Positions 1 through 7,998 of a DNA stretch of 64,000 nucleotides are shown here, one piece after another. The translations under genes and the position numbers were made by a program. The first letter of the stretch is position 1, and every line of letters starts with the position of its first letter. The notes under the pieces are model-generated. The model was given only the letters and a program-made list of their open reading frames with translations. It was not told where the DNA came from and made no database searches. Source of the DNA: Fidelibacterota bacterium (GTDB lineage: Bacteria; Fidelibacterota; UBA8477; JABMPR01). The DNA lies in contig JAIPJF010000002.1 in assembly GCA_021734325.1 (NCBI GenBank), positions 120,726 to 184,725 on the forward strand, read 5' to 3'.

Positions 1-648
1 ATTTTTTCCCGACTGGTAGCCCTCATTTTACTGCTGCTGTTATCACCTCTTCTCATCGTCATCAGTTTGGGGTCTTTCATATTTCAGGGGCTTCCCATTC
101 TTTTTAAACAGGAAAGAGTCGGTTATAAATTTAAGGCTTTTCAACTCTATAAATTCAGATCCATGCGGAGTGATGATCGGAAGTCAAAGATCACAGCAGC
201 CAATGACAGTCGGGTCACTGCCTGGGGTGAGATCCTGCGAATGACCAAGCTGGATGAATTACCACAACTGTGGAATATCGTCAAAGGTGAGATGCGCTTC
301 ATCGGACCACGCCCTGAGGTTGATGAATTCTTTACACTGGAAGATTTTTCTTTCCTCAAGAACATCAAACCTGGATTGACGGATTTCTCCTCTATCCTGT
401 TCAGGCAGGAAGCCTCCATCCTGACAAACAAGGGCGGAGTCGAGCGTTATCCGGAACTGCTCCAGCTAAAATTGAAATTGGGCCATCTGTATGAACAGCA
501 TAAATCTCTCTGGCTGGATCTGGAACTGGTGCTTCTGACCATCCTCTCAATTATTTCTGCCCGATTGGCAGCGAATATGGTAAAAAAGTATTTTATCCAG
601 GGTTACGACCCAAGTTTGATCACTGAGATCGATGGATGGCTTGATTGA
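1..648 (+). CDS. Phosphoglycosyl transferase (bacterial sugar transferase), 5' end outside window
   Basis: The reading frame is open from base 1, so the N-terminus lies upstream of the window. The visible start has a hydrophobic stretch (residues about 5-30) followed by the core of the bacterial sugar transferase family: KQERVG, then LYKFRSM, then DELPQLWNIVKGEM and the FIGPRPEVD motif. Members of this family move a sugar phosphate from a UDP-sugar to undecaprenyl phosphate at the inner membrane, the first committed step of O-antigen or capsule repeat synthesis. A second family member lies at 51813-53759, and each is followed by a Wzi-like barrel gene. The sugar specificity cannot be read from the sequence. 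A TTG at 67 opens an internal frame but is not the real start. Confidence 0.9.
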   Translation: MFSRLVALILLLLLSPLLIVISLGSFIFQGLPILFKQERVGYKFKAFQLYKFRSMRSDDRKSKITAANDSRVTAWGEILRMTKLDELPQLWNIVKGEMRFIGPRPEVDEFFTLEDFSFLKNIKPGLTDFSSILFRQEASILTNKGGVERYPELLQLKLKLGHLYEQHKSLWLDLELVLLTILSIISARLAANMVKKYFIQGYDPSLITEIDGWLD

Positions 649-659
649 GGATATGAGAA

Positions 660-1013
660 TATACGCTAAGTGTCTTCGAACCCGAACTCACTTCCGAGAT
701 TGCTTCTCCCGATCCCGACACAGGTGTCGGAATCGGGATCGCAAAGACACGAAAAGTATATGGTTTTGACCCGGATCGTCTTCGCGAGGAAGCCCCGACA
801 AGGATGTCGGGGGTGACGTGGCGATCTCTGTCCCTGGATCCGCTGGGAAAGTTACCTTTCGTCATCCTGCCTGCCGGCACCTCGATACATCCCTTACGGG
901 ACACTCGGTGACCGGCACCAGACCGAACCCTGAGCACCTCATCCCGAGCGTCACTTTGAGCCCTTCGGTTTCGCTCAGGATAAACTCCGACGAAGTGTGA
1001 GGGATCTCTGATC
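660..1013. repeat. Mosaic of dispersed palindromic repeats
   Basis: This 411-base gene-free gap is packed with short repeat units that recur elsewhere in the window. 711-740 is a nested hairpin (GATCCCGA to TCGGGATC with inner CCGACA/TGTCGG). 777-828 is a 52-bp unit also found at 3999-4050 and, inverted, at 60359-60410. 875-918 is a CTCGATAC...ACTCGGTGACC unit, related to 3465-3513 and 60436-60478. 941-1013 holds a CCCGAGCGTCAC...GGGATCTC unit. The open frames here (for example 620-1018 on the minus strand) are repeat-derived and not considered genes. Confidence 0.75.
777..828 (+). repeat. 52-bp dispersed repeat, copy 1
   Basis: This copy begins CGTCTTCGCGAGGAAG, has a CCCCGACA-agga-TGTCGGGG hairpin at its centre and ends GTGGCGATCTC. 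It is nearly identical to 3999-4050 and to the inverted copy at 60359-60410. The outer frame matches a CGTCATTGCGAG...GTGGCAATCTC class of bacterial intergenic repeat that I recognise from many genomes. Confidence 0.8.
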
Positions 1014-1059
1014 AGCATTTAGCCGGCAAACACAAGCAGACAAATATTCAGGAATAAAA

Positions 1060-2427
1060 ATGCTAAATAAACTCTACAAACCACTCTTTCTCATGGTGGT
1101 GATATTTCAAACCCTCCAAGCCGGAGAATCACCAGCACATATCCTCCTCCAGGGCCAGTCAGCCTTGATGCCCTATCTCATGTGGGATGAGATCCAGCAG
1201 GATGAGATCCAATACGGTTATTATTTGCCGGCAATGGAGCGACCATCCCCTTATCCGTCCATGGGGGCATTTTATCAGAACTGGCTCAGTCGCTCCGATA
1301 TTCCCATTTCCCTCAGGCTTCATGCAGACCTCCTGACCCAGAATGGGCAGGGAGCAAGACAAGTCATCCAGGGAACAGCTCAGCTGCAGTTGAGCGAGCG
1401 CATAAGCTTTCAGAATGATTTTGAATTTGACAGTGACGGATATGCAGATTCTCACTTCAGAGGGGCCAAGACACAGGCCTTTGGTGATTGGACCTTCTAT
1501 GCCCAGAATGCCACAATTAGCTACATCTATGAACAAGGCCATTTTGTTGCAGGCAGGGGCAATGTGTTTACTTCAGTATTTGGCGAAAGTGTGCTTCTGA
1601 ATCAAAATTATACGCCTGCTGAAAATCTCTGGTGGCATCATACCGTTAGTAAACTCTCCTTTGACTGGGTGGTTACATCTCTTGAGCCTGTGAATGGCAA
1701 TAACCGCTTTTTAACCCTCCATCGCTATGCCTATGAGGCGAACAGATGGCGTATCGGATTTTCGGAGATGGTCATGGTTGACTATATTTCGCTGGGGGCA
1801 CCTCAGATCCGCTACCTCATGCCGGCGTCCATCTTTTATGAGACCGAAGTGAATGGCGGGAGCAATAACAATATGATGTGGGCTTTTGATTTTATCAAAA
1901 AGCTCCGGAAGATGACCTTGAATGGTGAATTGCTGGTTGATGACTATGCTCTGGACAAGGGGACGCCGCCAAAATTAGCTGTGAAGCTAGGGATTGGGTA
2001 TACCCATGCCCTTGCTGATGTATATGCAGAATATGTGCGCGTTAATCGCTGGACCGGTAATTTTTACGATCCTGAATTGAGGTTCGTCGAAAATGGGACC
2101 TTGATCGGGTCTCCTCTCGGGCCTGACTCCCATGGGATCAGAATTCTGGTCTTTAAGGAGGTGAAAGACCGGTTCTTTACCAATCTCACCCTGCGATGGA
2201 CCGAATCAGGGTCAGGAAATATCGATGAATGGCCTGACTATATTGGCAACAGCGCCAATTTTGGGTATAATTCTGAACCTTTCCCCAGTCGACCGATTTC
2301 AACAGAATATCAGGCTCAGCTGAAACTTGACTACTTTTACAATGCCCATCTCAATGCGGCCATGTCCATGGATGTATCCTCGAGCAAGGGGCCAGTATTT
2401 CAATTTCATCTGCGCTTTGCATTGTGA
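1060..2427 (+). CDS. Wzi-like outer-membrane capsule assembly barrel
   Basis: A 455-residue protein with a signal peptide (KPLFLMVVIFQTLQAG, cleavage near residue 21) and then many alternating hydrophobic/aromatic strands ending in FHLRFAL. A terminal Phe/Leu of this kind is typical of outer-membrane barrels. Size and internal motifs (FVAGRGNVF, WWHHTVSKLSFDWVV, RYLMPASIFYE) fit the capsule assembly Wzi family, which anchors capsular or exopolysaccharide at the outer membrane. It follows a phosphoglycosyl transferase gene after a repeat-filled gap, the same pairing seen at 51813-55231. The ATG at 1060 is chosen because it begins the signal peptide. Identification is by overall pattern; family sequence identity is generally low. 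Confidence 0.7.
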   Translation: MLNKLYKPLFLMVVIFQTLQAGESPAHILLQGQSALMPYLMWDEIQQDEIQYGYYLPAMERPSPYPSMGAFYQNWLSRSDIPISLRLHADLLTQNGQGARQVIQGTAQLQLSERISFQNDFEFDSDGYADSHFRGAKTQAFGDWTFYAQNATISYIYEQGHFVAGRGNVFTSVFGESVLLNQNYTPAENLWWHHTVSKLSFDWVVTSLEPVNGNNRFLTLHRYAYEANRWRIGFSEMVMVDYISLGAPQIRYLMPASIFYETEVNGGSNNNMMWAFDFIKKLRKMTLNGELLVDDYALDKGTPPKLAVKLGIGYTHALADVYAEYVRVNRWTGNFYDPELRFVENGTLIGSPLGPDSHGIRILVFKEVKDRFFTNLTLRWTESGSGNIDEWPDYIGNSANFGYNSEPFPSRPISTEYQAQLKLDYFYNAHLNAAMSMDVSSSKGPVFQFHLRFAL

Positions 2428-2506
2428 GATGATTCAATGAAAGGGTGGCGGTCAGGTGTTAAGAGAAAAGCATACGTAGTGCTAGACCCTTCATAAGAAC
2501 CATAGG

Positions 2507-2531
2507 AATATAATTATATTATAATTATATT
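2507..2531. promoter_or_regulatory. Probable brnTA operator/promoter (tandem palindromes)
   Basis: The 11-mer ATAATTATATT occurs twice back to back (2510-2520 and 2521-2531). Each repeat carries the palindrome TATAATTATA (2509-2518 and 2520-2529). A TATAAT hexamer at 2520-2525 could be the -10 box. The site ends six bases before the brnT start codon. BrnTA operons are autoregulated by BrnA, so an operator overlapping the promoter is expected here; the assignment itself is inference. Confidence 0.6.
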
Positions 2532-2537
2532 AGCAAT

Positions 2538-2825
2538 ATGAATGATATCAAGTTTACATGGGATAAAATTAAGGCCAAGAGCAACCATCGTAAACATGGA
2601 GTATCATTCGAGGAGGCAACGACAGTATTTTATGATGATTTTGCATTGGAATTCTACGATCAATCACATTCACAGCTTGAAGAGGATAGGTTCCTCATGC
2701 TTGGAATGAGTGGAAAGACACGACTTCTTATTGTCTGTCACTGCTTCAAAGAAGATGATTCGACGATTCGAATTATTTCTGCAAGGGAAGCAACGAAGGA
2801 TGAAGCAAAGTTTTACAAAAGGTGA
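2538..2825 (+). CDS. brnT: BrnT-family ribonuclease toxin
   Basis: A 95-residue protein with the BrnT signature: FTWDKIKAKSNHRKHGVSFE near the N-terminus, then DRFLMLGMSG and the RIISAREATKDEAKFY C-terminus. BrnT is a RelE-fold ribonuclease that cuts RNA and arrests growth unless bound by BrnA. The gene lies five bases ahead of brnA, the usual toxin-first order. No Shine-Dalgarno is visible before the ATG at 2538, and the palindromic promoter ends six bases upstream, so the transcript may be nearly leaderless. Confidence 0.9.
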   Translation: MNDIKFTWDKIKAKSNHRKHGVSFEEATTVFYDDFALEFYDQSHSQLEEDRFLMLGMSGKTRLLIVCHCFKEDDSTIRIISAREATKDEAKFYKR

Positions 2826-2829
2826 CATT

Positions 2830-3045
2830 ATGAAAAAAGAATATGATCTTGGGGCAATGAAAAGTCGAAAGAACCCTTATTCAAAGCACTTGAAAAAGCA
2901 GGTGACAATACGTTTAGGTGTTGATGTAATTGATTATTTCAAGAGCCTGGCTGAAGAAACAGGCGTTCCATACCAGAATCTTATCAATTCCTACCTTCTG
3001 GATTGTGCTCAGCATAAGAAAAAGCCCTTAATGACCTGGTCATAA
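2830..3045 (+). CDS. brnA: BrnA-family antitoxin
   Basis: A 71-residue protein beginning MKKEYDLGAMKSRKNPY, followed by KKQVTIRLGVDVIDYFKSLA and GVPYQNLINSYLLD. This matches the BrnA layout of a toxin-wrapping N-terminus and a ribbon-helix-helix DNA-binding C-terminus. It neutralises BrnT and represses the operon. The frame is open from 2710 inside brnT, but the ATG at 2830, preceded by AAAAGGTGA, is the sensible start and gives the family's normal length. A REP-like palindrome (3078-3093) begins 33 bases after its stop. Confidence 0.88.
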   Translation: MKKEYDLGAMKSRKNPYSKHLKKQVTIRLGVDVIDYFKSLAEETGVPYQNLINSYLLDCAQHKKKPLMTWS

Positions 3046-3077
3046 GATTCAAGGCCGAGGGTCTAACAGGCGTAGGT

Positions 3078-3093
3078 AACCGTTTCAACGGTT
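3078..3093. repeat. REP-like palindrome AACCGTTTCAACGGTT
   Basis: The palindrome has 7-bp arms AACCGTT/AACGGTT around TC. The same element recurs at 58016-58031 and 58159-58174, with degenerate copies at 59434-59449 and 60138-60153, always between genes. Confidence 0.8.
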
Positions 3094-3543
3094 TCTAAAA
3101 AGGCATGCTCGTCGAATTACCTCACACGACAGGGCCTACCTTCGTCGGTGCGACGTGTGTGGGGCCGTAGCGCGTCAACCCGAGCGTCACACTGCTTGCT
3201 GGGGCGTAACCGACAGGCGAAAATCGGAGCGGAGTCGAAGTGCGAGGGGGAAGGATCTCAGAATTTGGCGGGTTGGCAGGAATCAGAGAGGGAGCCTGCC
3301 CCTCCCCGTCTTCGCGAGCGAACAGAGTGAGTGCGGCGATCTCGGATTCGGAGATTGCCACGTCGTTCCAGCTTCGCTGTAACCCCTCGCAATGACACAA
3401 CAGGATTTGATTGGGGAATGAATGATACACAGGGAAAGAATTAAAACGGAAGGTATCGCAGACCCGGCACCTCGATACATTCGACGCCAGCGCCGAATAC
3501 TCGGTGACCGGGTTGACTCGATAAAAGAATGGAATGAAGCTTA
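3094..3543. repeat. Gene-free repeat mosaic upstream of the GIY-YIG gene
   Basis: This stretch holds stacked repeat units. Around 3178 there is a CCCGAGCGTCAC unit. At about 3308-3400 two arms face each other: one reads GTCTTCGCGAGCG...GCGATCTC and the other GAGATTGCCACGTCG...CCTCGCAATGACA. They are inverted copies of the same repeat class and could form a long hairpin. 3465-3513 is a CTCGATAC...ACTCGGTGACCGG unit. 3444-3458 carries AAACGGAAGGTATCG, repeated exactly at 3857-3871. Small open frames on both strands (3122-3700, 3148-3382) are repeat-derived. Confidence 0.7.
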
Positions 3544-3966
3544 ATGGAAGGATATCTCTACATTCTGGAATGCGCCGACGGCACCTTCTATACAGGGAGT
3601 ACGAACGATCTTTCTCGGAGGATGGAAGAACATAATACTGGTAATGGAGCCAATTACACCAAAAGACGCCTGCCTGTGAAATTGGTATACACTGAATCAT
3701 TTGACCGGATTGATGCTGCCTTCTATCGAGAGAAGCAGGTCCAAAACTGGAATCGTAAGAAGAAAATTGCCTTGATTGAAGGCGGACTCAATGAACTTCC
3801 GAAATTATCAAAGAAAAAGTTCACCTCGATACACCCCGATGAATCGGGGTGTATCGAAACGGAAGGTATCGAAGGGTTCGGTGATAGTCATAAGATGGTT
3901 CGAAGGGCTCAGTCTCGAGCAGAAGGTAAAAAGTGGGGATTGCCACGCACTTCGTGCTCGCAATGA
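3544..3966 (+). CDS. GIY-YIG nuclease superfamily protein with repeat-derived tail
   Basis: A 140-residue protein. Residues 1-90 are a compact GIY-YIG domain of the UPF0213/YhbQ type: YLYILECADGTFYTGSTNDL (the GIY and YIG halves appear as YLYIL and FYTGST), then RRMEEHN, the KRRLPVKLVYTE segment and REKQVQNWNRKKKIALI. Family members are about 80-100 residues. The extra 45 residues read straight through a palindromic repeat (3827-3856) and its surroundings, so the tail is probably not functional. The 15-mer AAACGGAAGGTATCG flanks the nuclease core at 3444-3458 and 3857-3871. The family is related to structure-specific and homing endonucleases; substrate here is unknown. Confidence 0.82.
   Translation: MEGYLYILECADGTFYTGSTNDLSRRMEEHNTGNGANYTKRRLPVKLVYTESFDRIDAAFYREKQVQNWNRKKKIALIEGGLNELPKLSKKKFTSIHPDESGCIETEGIEGFGDSHKMVRRAQSRAEGKKWGLPRTSCSQ
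3827..3856. repeat. Perfect 30-bp palindrome inside the GIY-YIG 3' end
   Basis: The arms CGATACACCCCGAT and ATCGGGGTGTATCG (14 bp each) surround a GA loop. The preceding CACCT makes it a member of the CACCTCGATAC repeat family (875-918, 3465-3513, 60436-60478). It is translated as part of the C-terminal tail of the GIY-YIG frame. Confidence 0.85.
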
Positions 3967-3998
3967 CGGGATTCGAGAACACGAGAATAGACCCTAAT

Positions 3999-4050
3999 CG
4001 TCATCGCGAGGAAGCCCCGACAAGGATGTCGGGGGTGCCGTGGCGATCTC
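3999..4050 (+). repeat. 52-bp dispersed repeat, copy 2
   Basis: This copy is near-identical to 777-828 and to the inverted copy at 60359-60410, with the same CCCCGACA-agga-TGTCGGGG hairpin. A shorter inverted relative lies just upstream at about 3936-3968 (GGATTGCCACGC...CTCGCAATGAC). Confidence 0.8.
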
Positions 4051-4174
4051 AAATCTTTGGCTAGATGCCGCCAAAGGATCTTTTCTACAAATAAAATTTA
4101 ACGCCTTGGCTGAAAATGACTATCTTGACTGATCTTGAAATAGAATGTTACGAAATTAAAATTGTGACGAATCC

Positions 4175-6055
4175 ATGTACCGCATATTAAATAATTATAA
4201 TCGACTTCTCATCTTCCTGCTGGCGGACACAGCCGCCATACTCCTCAGCATCGTCGGTTCTATCCTGCTACGTTTCGATTTCGCCTTTCCTTATATCGGT
4301 CTGGCCAGCGAATTCCTTTCCTGGTTGCCGGTGATCCTCCTGGCAAAATTGGGTAGTTTTTTATTTTTTAACCTGTACAAAGGAATGTACCGATTTACCT
4401 CCCTGTGGGATATCGGCAATGTCATTAAGGCCAACTTTATTGCCTCCATCAGTATCGTTCTCATCATTGGACTTTTTCGAGGATTTCAAGGTTTTCCCCG
4501 CTCCCTGCTCATTATCGACCTGATCCTCACCACCCTGTTCATCAGTGCAAACCGCATTCTGGTTCGACTCTATTATTCCCACTTCTCGCCAACAGCCAGA
4601 AAAATTCAGGCCAGCCTGGTGGGGAGGACAAAGAAACGCCTGCTGTTGATCGGTGCCGGTTTTACTGGGGAAAAGATCGCCAGAGAGATCATTGGCTCTC
4701 CAGAATCTCCCTACCAGATTATCGGTTTTCTTGATGACAACAAGCGCAAGCATGGCACGACCATGCATGGCAAAAAAGTATTTGGAAATGTGGCCAACCT
4801 TGAGAGCTATCATCTGGATTTTGATGAATTATTGATCACGGCCCCCTCAGCGACCGGTACTCAGATGCGGGCGCTGGTTGAACTTTGCAAACTGACAGGG
4901 AAACCCTACAAGACCGTTCCCAATCTGTCTGAGATCATTGACCGGGACGTCAGTGTCAACATGATCAGGGAGGTTTCTTACGCCGATCTCCTGAACCGGG
5001 CAGAGGTGAGCCTGGATACAGGTGGTATAACAAAGTTTCTCAAAGGCAAACGGGTCCTCATTACCGGTGCCGGCGGCTCCATTGGCTCTGAACTGGTTCG
5101 CCAGTGTTGCCACTTCGACCCGGCGACCTTGATCTTGTTCGATATCAGTGAGTATAATTTATTCTCTGTACAACAGGAATTATCGCAGCAGAACCATAAA
5201 GGGAAGGCAACATTTGTCCTGGGCAGTGTCCGTGATAAGAATACCCTGCATAAGTTGATGTTGGATCATAGACCCCAGGTCATTTTGCATGCAGCGGCAT
5301 ACAAGCATGTCCCCCTCCAGGAGACCCATCCCTGGGAAGCCGTGAACACCAATGTCCTGGGAACCATGAATCTGATCAACTCAGCCGTTGAGCATGAGGT
5401 GGATCATTTTGTTCTGGTAAGTACGGACAAGGCCGTGAATCCCGTCAATATCATGGGAGCCACCAAACGCATAGCTGAGATCATGATCCAGGCGGCAAAT
5501 ACGCTGAACAAGACATCATTCATGGCGGTCCGTTTTGGCAATGTACTCGGTAGTTCCGGCTCTGTGATCCCCATATTTGAAAAACAGATCAAGGCGGGAG
5601 GGCCAGTGACCATCACCCATCCCGACATGACCCGTTATTTCATGTCCATCCCCGAGGCAGCTCAGCTCATTTTGCAGGCCTCTGCTTTGCCCAAGGGGCG
5701 GGGGAGGATCTATGTCCTGGAAATGGGAGACCCGGTCAGCATAAAAGATATGGCCTACGACCTGATCTCTTTGTCCGGCTATGAACCGGAAGTGGATATT
5801 CAAATAAAGTATACGGGGATACGTCCTGGAGAAAAATTGTACGAGGAACTGGCCTTTGCGAAGGAGAAGTTATCCAAGACCAATCATGGGAAGATCATGA
5901 CGCTGGATCATGATGAATGCCGTTATGCAAACTGGCATGATCTGGAAGCTGACATCCTGAAATTGGGTGATATCTGTTATGGCTTTGATCAGGAGCAAAT
6001 GAAAATCATGTTGATGACCATCGTCCCTGACTACCACCCGCCGGAATCAAATTAG
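4175..6055 (+). CDS. Membrane-anchored nucleotide-sugar 4,6-dehydratase (WbpM/PglF/CapD type)
   Basis: A 626-residue protein. Four hydrophobic helices fill residues about 10-125. A Rossmann-like domain follows (LLLIGAGFTGEKIARE, about 155-170). The catalytic SDR domain starts near 290 with ITGAGGSIGSELVRQ. The motif NIMGATKR near 427 has Met where most SDR enzymes have the catalytic Tyr, which is typical of WbpM/FlaA1-like dehydratases. Such enzymes turn UDP-GlcNAc into a UDP-4-keto-6-deoxy sugar at the inner membrane for glycan synthesis. The length matches full-length PglF/WbpM. The gene stands alone between repeats and the 8.6-kb element. The product's stereochemistry cannot be assigned from sequence alone. 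Confidence 0.9.
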   Translation: MYRILNNYNRLLIFLLADTAAILLSIVGSILLRFDFAFPYIGLASEFLSWLPVILLAKLGSFLFFNLYKGMYRFTSLWDIGNVIKANFIASISIVLIIGLFRGFQGFPRSLLIIDLILTTLFISANRILVRLYYSHFSPTARKIQASLVGRTKKRLLLIGAGFTGEKIAREIIGSPESPYQIIGFLDDNKRKHGTTMHGKKVFGNVANLESYHLDFDELLITAPSATGTQMRALVELCKLTGKPYKTVPNLSEIIDRDVSVNMIREVSYADLLNRAEVSLDTGGITKFLKGKRVLITGAGGSIGSELVRQCCHFDPATLILFDISEYNLFSVQQELSQQNHKGKATFVLGSVRDKNTLHKLMLDHRPQVILHAAAYKHVPLQETHPWEAVNTNVLGTMNLINSAVEHEVDHFVLVSTDKAVNPVNIMGATKRIAEIMIQAANTLNKTSFMAVRFGNVLGSSGSVIPIFEKQIKAGGPVTITHPDMTRYFMSIPEAAQLILQASALPKGRGRIYVLEMGDPVSIKDMAYDLISLSGYEPEVDIQIKYTGIRPGEKLYEELAFAKEKLSKTNHGKIMTLDHDECRYANWHDLEADILKLGDICYGFDQEQMKIMLMTIVPDYHPPESN

Positions 6056-6234
6056 TCCGTTTTCGTGCGGCCCCTTCTGCCATCCCGACAATCCTGTCGT
6101 TACTCAGGAGCCTAGTGAGATGAAAAGTGAAAAATTGTTTGGGGTTTGGATTCCCCCTTCGATTTACACCTTTGAGGATTCAGTGGCATGGTGGGAATTA
6201 AAAGTTAAAAGTCAAAAGTTGATAGGCGTGAGGG
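6056..6234. other. Non-coding gap before the left end of the 8.6-kb element
   Basis: No convincing gene is present. There is a CCCGACAATCCTGTCG hairpin near 6087 and a low-complexity AAAAGT-rich stretch at about 6198-6220, then the inverted repeat at 6235. Confidence 0.5.
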
Positions 6235-6291
6235 TGTGAAATCAGGACATAGGTAGCACTTTAGGCACTGAACATAGGTAACACTTTTCAT
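6235..6291 (+). repeat. Left terminal inverted repeat
   Basis: This is 57 bp, with internal 16-mers at 6247-6262 and 6272-6287. It pairs with 14817-14873 at 49 of 57 positions. Five of the eight mismatches fall in the spacer between the two 16-mers, so the presumed binding sites are the conserved part. Confidence 0.85.
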
Positions 6292-6353
6292 ATTCTCAGC
6301 CATTTATTTTTCAAAGTTTATTTCATTTTGATATGGCGTAAACGAGACCGTTT

Positions 6354-7976
6354 CTAAAATCGGTTCCAGGGCAGGGCATCCGGTTGCATTTTTCCAATTC
6401 CAATCAAGCATAAATTGAGCAATTGGGCAAAATCATCAGGTCCATTGCCACTTTTCCCATATTTTTTTGTTCGATTTTCTTCATCGTATATGGTATACAC
6501 ATTCAGGATATCCTCATAGAAAGGACGGAACTCCTCCTCGCGAGGAAAGCGGAAAAACCCCTGCGATAGATATAAAAACACTAAATCGAGGGTCTGTGTT
6601 TTGGATATTTCATATCTCATAAGTTGTGAGTTGTAATGCACTGGCTTCGAGCCCCCATGATACAGCATTTCAATTACTTTTGGACCTAATCGTTGTCGCA
6701 GTCTCTGGTTTTCTAGATGCCCCATGCCGTAATCCCCAAAAACGAAATTAGATTTAAATGCATTAACGAGCGAACACACTTTATCCAGAATAAGGTCTGG
6801 ACCATTTGAACCACTATATTCCGGACCCGTAAATCGTTTTGCATAAAGCACTTTTATAAAGCCATATTCCAACTGTGCAAATGTGATAATAGTGTGAGAG
6901 GCTGCTCTGTCGTCCTTATCGAACGACCAATCGATGGCAGCAACACTGGGACGTTGTTGGATATTCCCATGTACATTAGCAGGGTCTACCATGGGCTCAT
7001 CCCCACACAATTCCATGAGCTGTGTCCTGGTAATAAGATTTACACCCTTCACCGATGGCAGTCCCATCATTTCATTCATGAATTTATCTCTCGGTTCACT
7101 CTCAAAGAGATCAAGTAATCCGTCATGGCTATCAGTCCTCCAGGAACATTCAGGAGTCATTAAGCTGCAAATTCGATAGCCGGCCTTTACACTGTTTGGA
7201 TTCTGGGGAATCCAGGTGCCATTCTTGGCATCCATTGGTTCCATGCAATGGACACAGAAAAGATAGGGACGATCCAAATCAATATGCTGCATTCCCAAAG
7301 GGGGATTATTTTCCCCGCAGGCCGAGCAGCGGATGATCCATTCATTTTGACAGGTGTCCAGAAATAATTGGTTCAGCGTGTTGTCTTCACTTAAAAAAGT
7401 TCCGGCAAAAACATACTGAGCAGTGTCCTTGAAAGTTCTGGCGGAAGCACGTACAACCGAAATATTTTTCCTCGGAATGGACTGAACTTCGTCAAAATAA
7501 ATTATGCGAGCCGTCACCCCTCTGGCTGACCCTACATTTTTTCCAATTGCTTTAAAATGGATGGTCGATTGGTTGGAGAGTCGGAATTTATTTTTATTAT
7601 TCAGACTGCCAGGACCAAAACATCTATTTTTTAATTGTCTGTTATTCTCGAATTGGCTACGGATCTTATCATCTCTAACTTCGCTCAGCTGTTTATCACC
7701 GGCAGTTAAGAACATAATGGACTCATTCCCCCCCTTAAGAGCCTCATACATGAGTTTTAAAGCTAGATAGGTGGATTTCCCGACTTGTCGGCTACTCGCA
7801 AGCACCATATATCTGGATTCATTATTGTAAATATCCAGTAAGTACGGGTGTTCTTCAAAATCCAGTTCATTGCCTTCCTGAGTCAGGAAATTATCCTGAA
7901 TATTTTGGGCATTTGATTTCTGGGTCTGATCTTGGTTAGAGCGACCTTTTACACTTTTCTTTGGTAATTCAAACAT
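6354..7976 (-). CDS. terL: Phage-type terminase large subunit
   Basis: A 540-residue ATPase-nuclease. Walker A is ASSRQVGKST (60-69), the arginine-rich variant used by terminases; Walker B is IIYFDE (158-163). A zinc-ribbon-like pair CSAC (217-220) and CVHC (241-244) sits between the motor and nuclease. An RNase H-fold nuclease follows with acidic residues at D349 (AIDWSFD), D415 (FGDYG) and D514/D515 (GPDDF). Both active sites look intact. Terminases cut concatemeric DNA and pump it into proheads. No portal, capsid or tail gene is nearby. It is the last gene of a four-gene minus-strand run starting near 9300 and ends 63 bp from the left terminal repeat. Confidence 0.88.
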   Translation of the reverse strand: MFELPKKSVKGRSNQDQTQKSNAQNIQDNFLTQEGNELDFEEHPYLLDIYNNESRYMVLASSRQVGKSTYLALKLMYEALKGGNESIMFLTAGDKQLSEVRDDKIRSQFENNRQLKNRCFGPGSLNNKNKFRLSNQSTIHFKAIGKNVGSARGVTARIIYFDEVQSIPRKNISVVRASARTFKDTAQYVFAGTFLSEDNTLNQLFLDTCQNEWIIRCSACGENNPPLGMQHIDLDRPYLFCVHCMEPMDAKNGTWIPQNPNSVKAGYRICSLMTPECSWRTDSHDGLLDLFESEPRDKFMNEMMGLPSVKGVNLITRTQLMELCGDEPMVDPANVHGNIQQRPSVAAIDWSFDKDDRAASHTIITFAQLEYGFIKVLYAKRFTGPEYSGSNGPDLILDKVCSLVNAFKSNFVFGDYGMGHLENQRLRQRLGPKVIEMLYHGGSKPVHYNSQLMRYEISKTQTLDLVFLYLSQGFFRFPREEEFRPFYEDILNVYTIYDEENRTKKYGKSGNGPDDFAQLLNLCLIGIGKMQPDALPWNRF

Positions 7977-7998
7977 GAGTAATTCCTATCATATATGC

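Noticed and set aside
620..1018. 132-codon minus-strand frame
   Set aside because: It runs entirely through dispersed repeats and has no ribosome site or recognisable motif.
3122..3700. 192-codon minus-strand frame overlapping the GIY-YIG start
   Set aside because: Most of it is repeat sequence, and the GIY-YIG gene on the other strand has clear family motifs.
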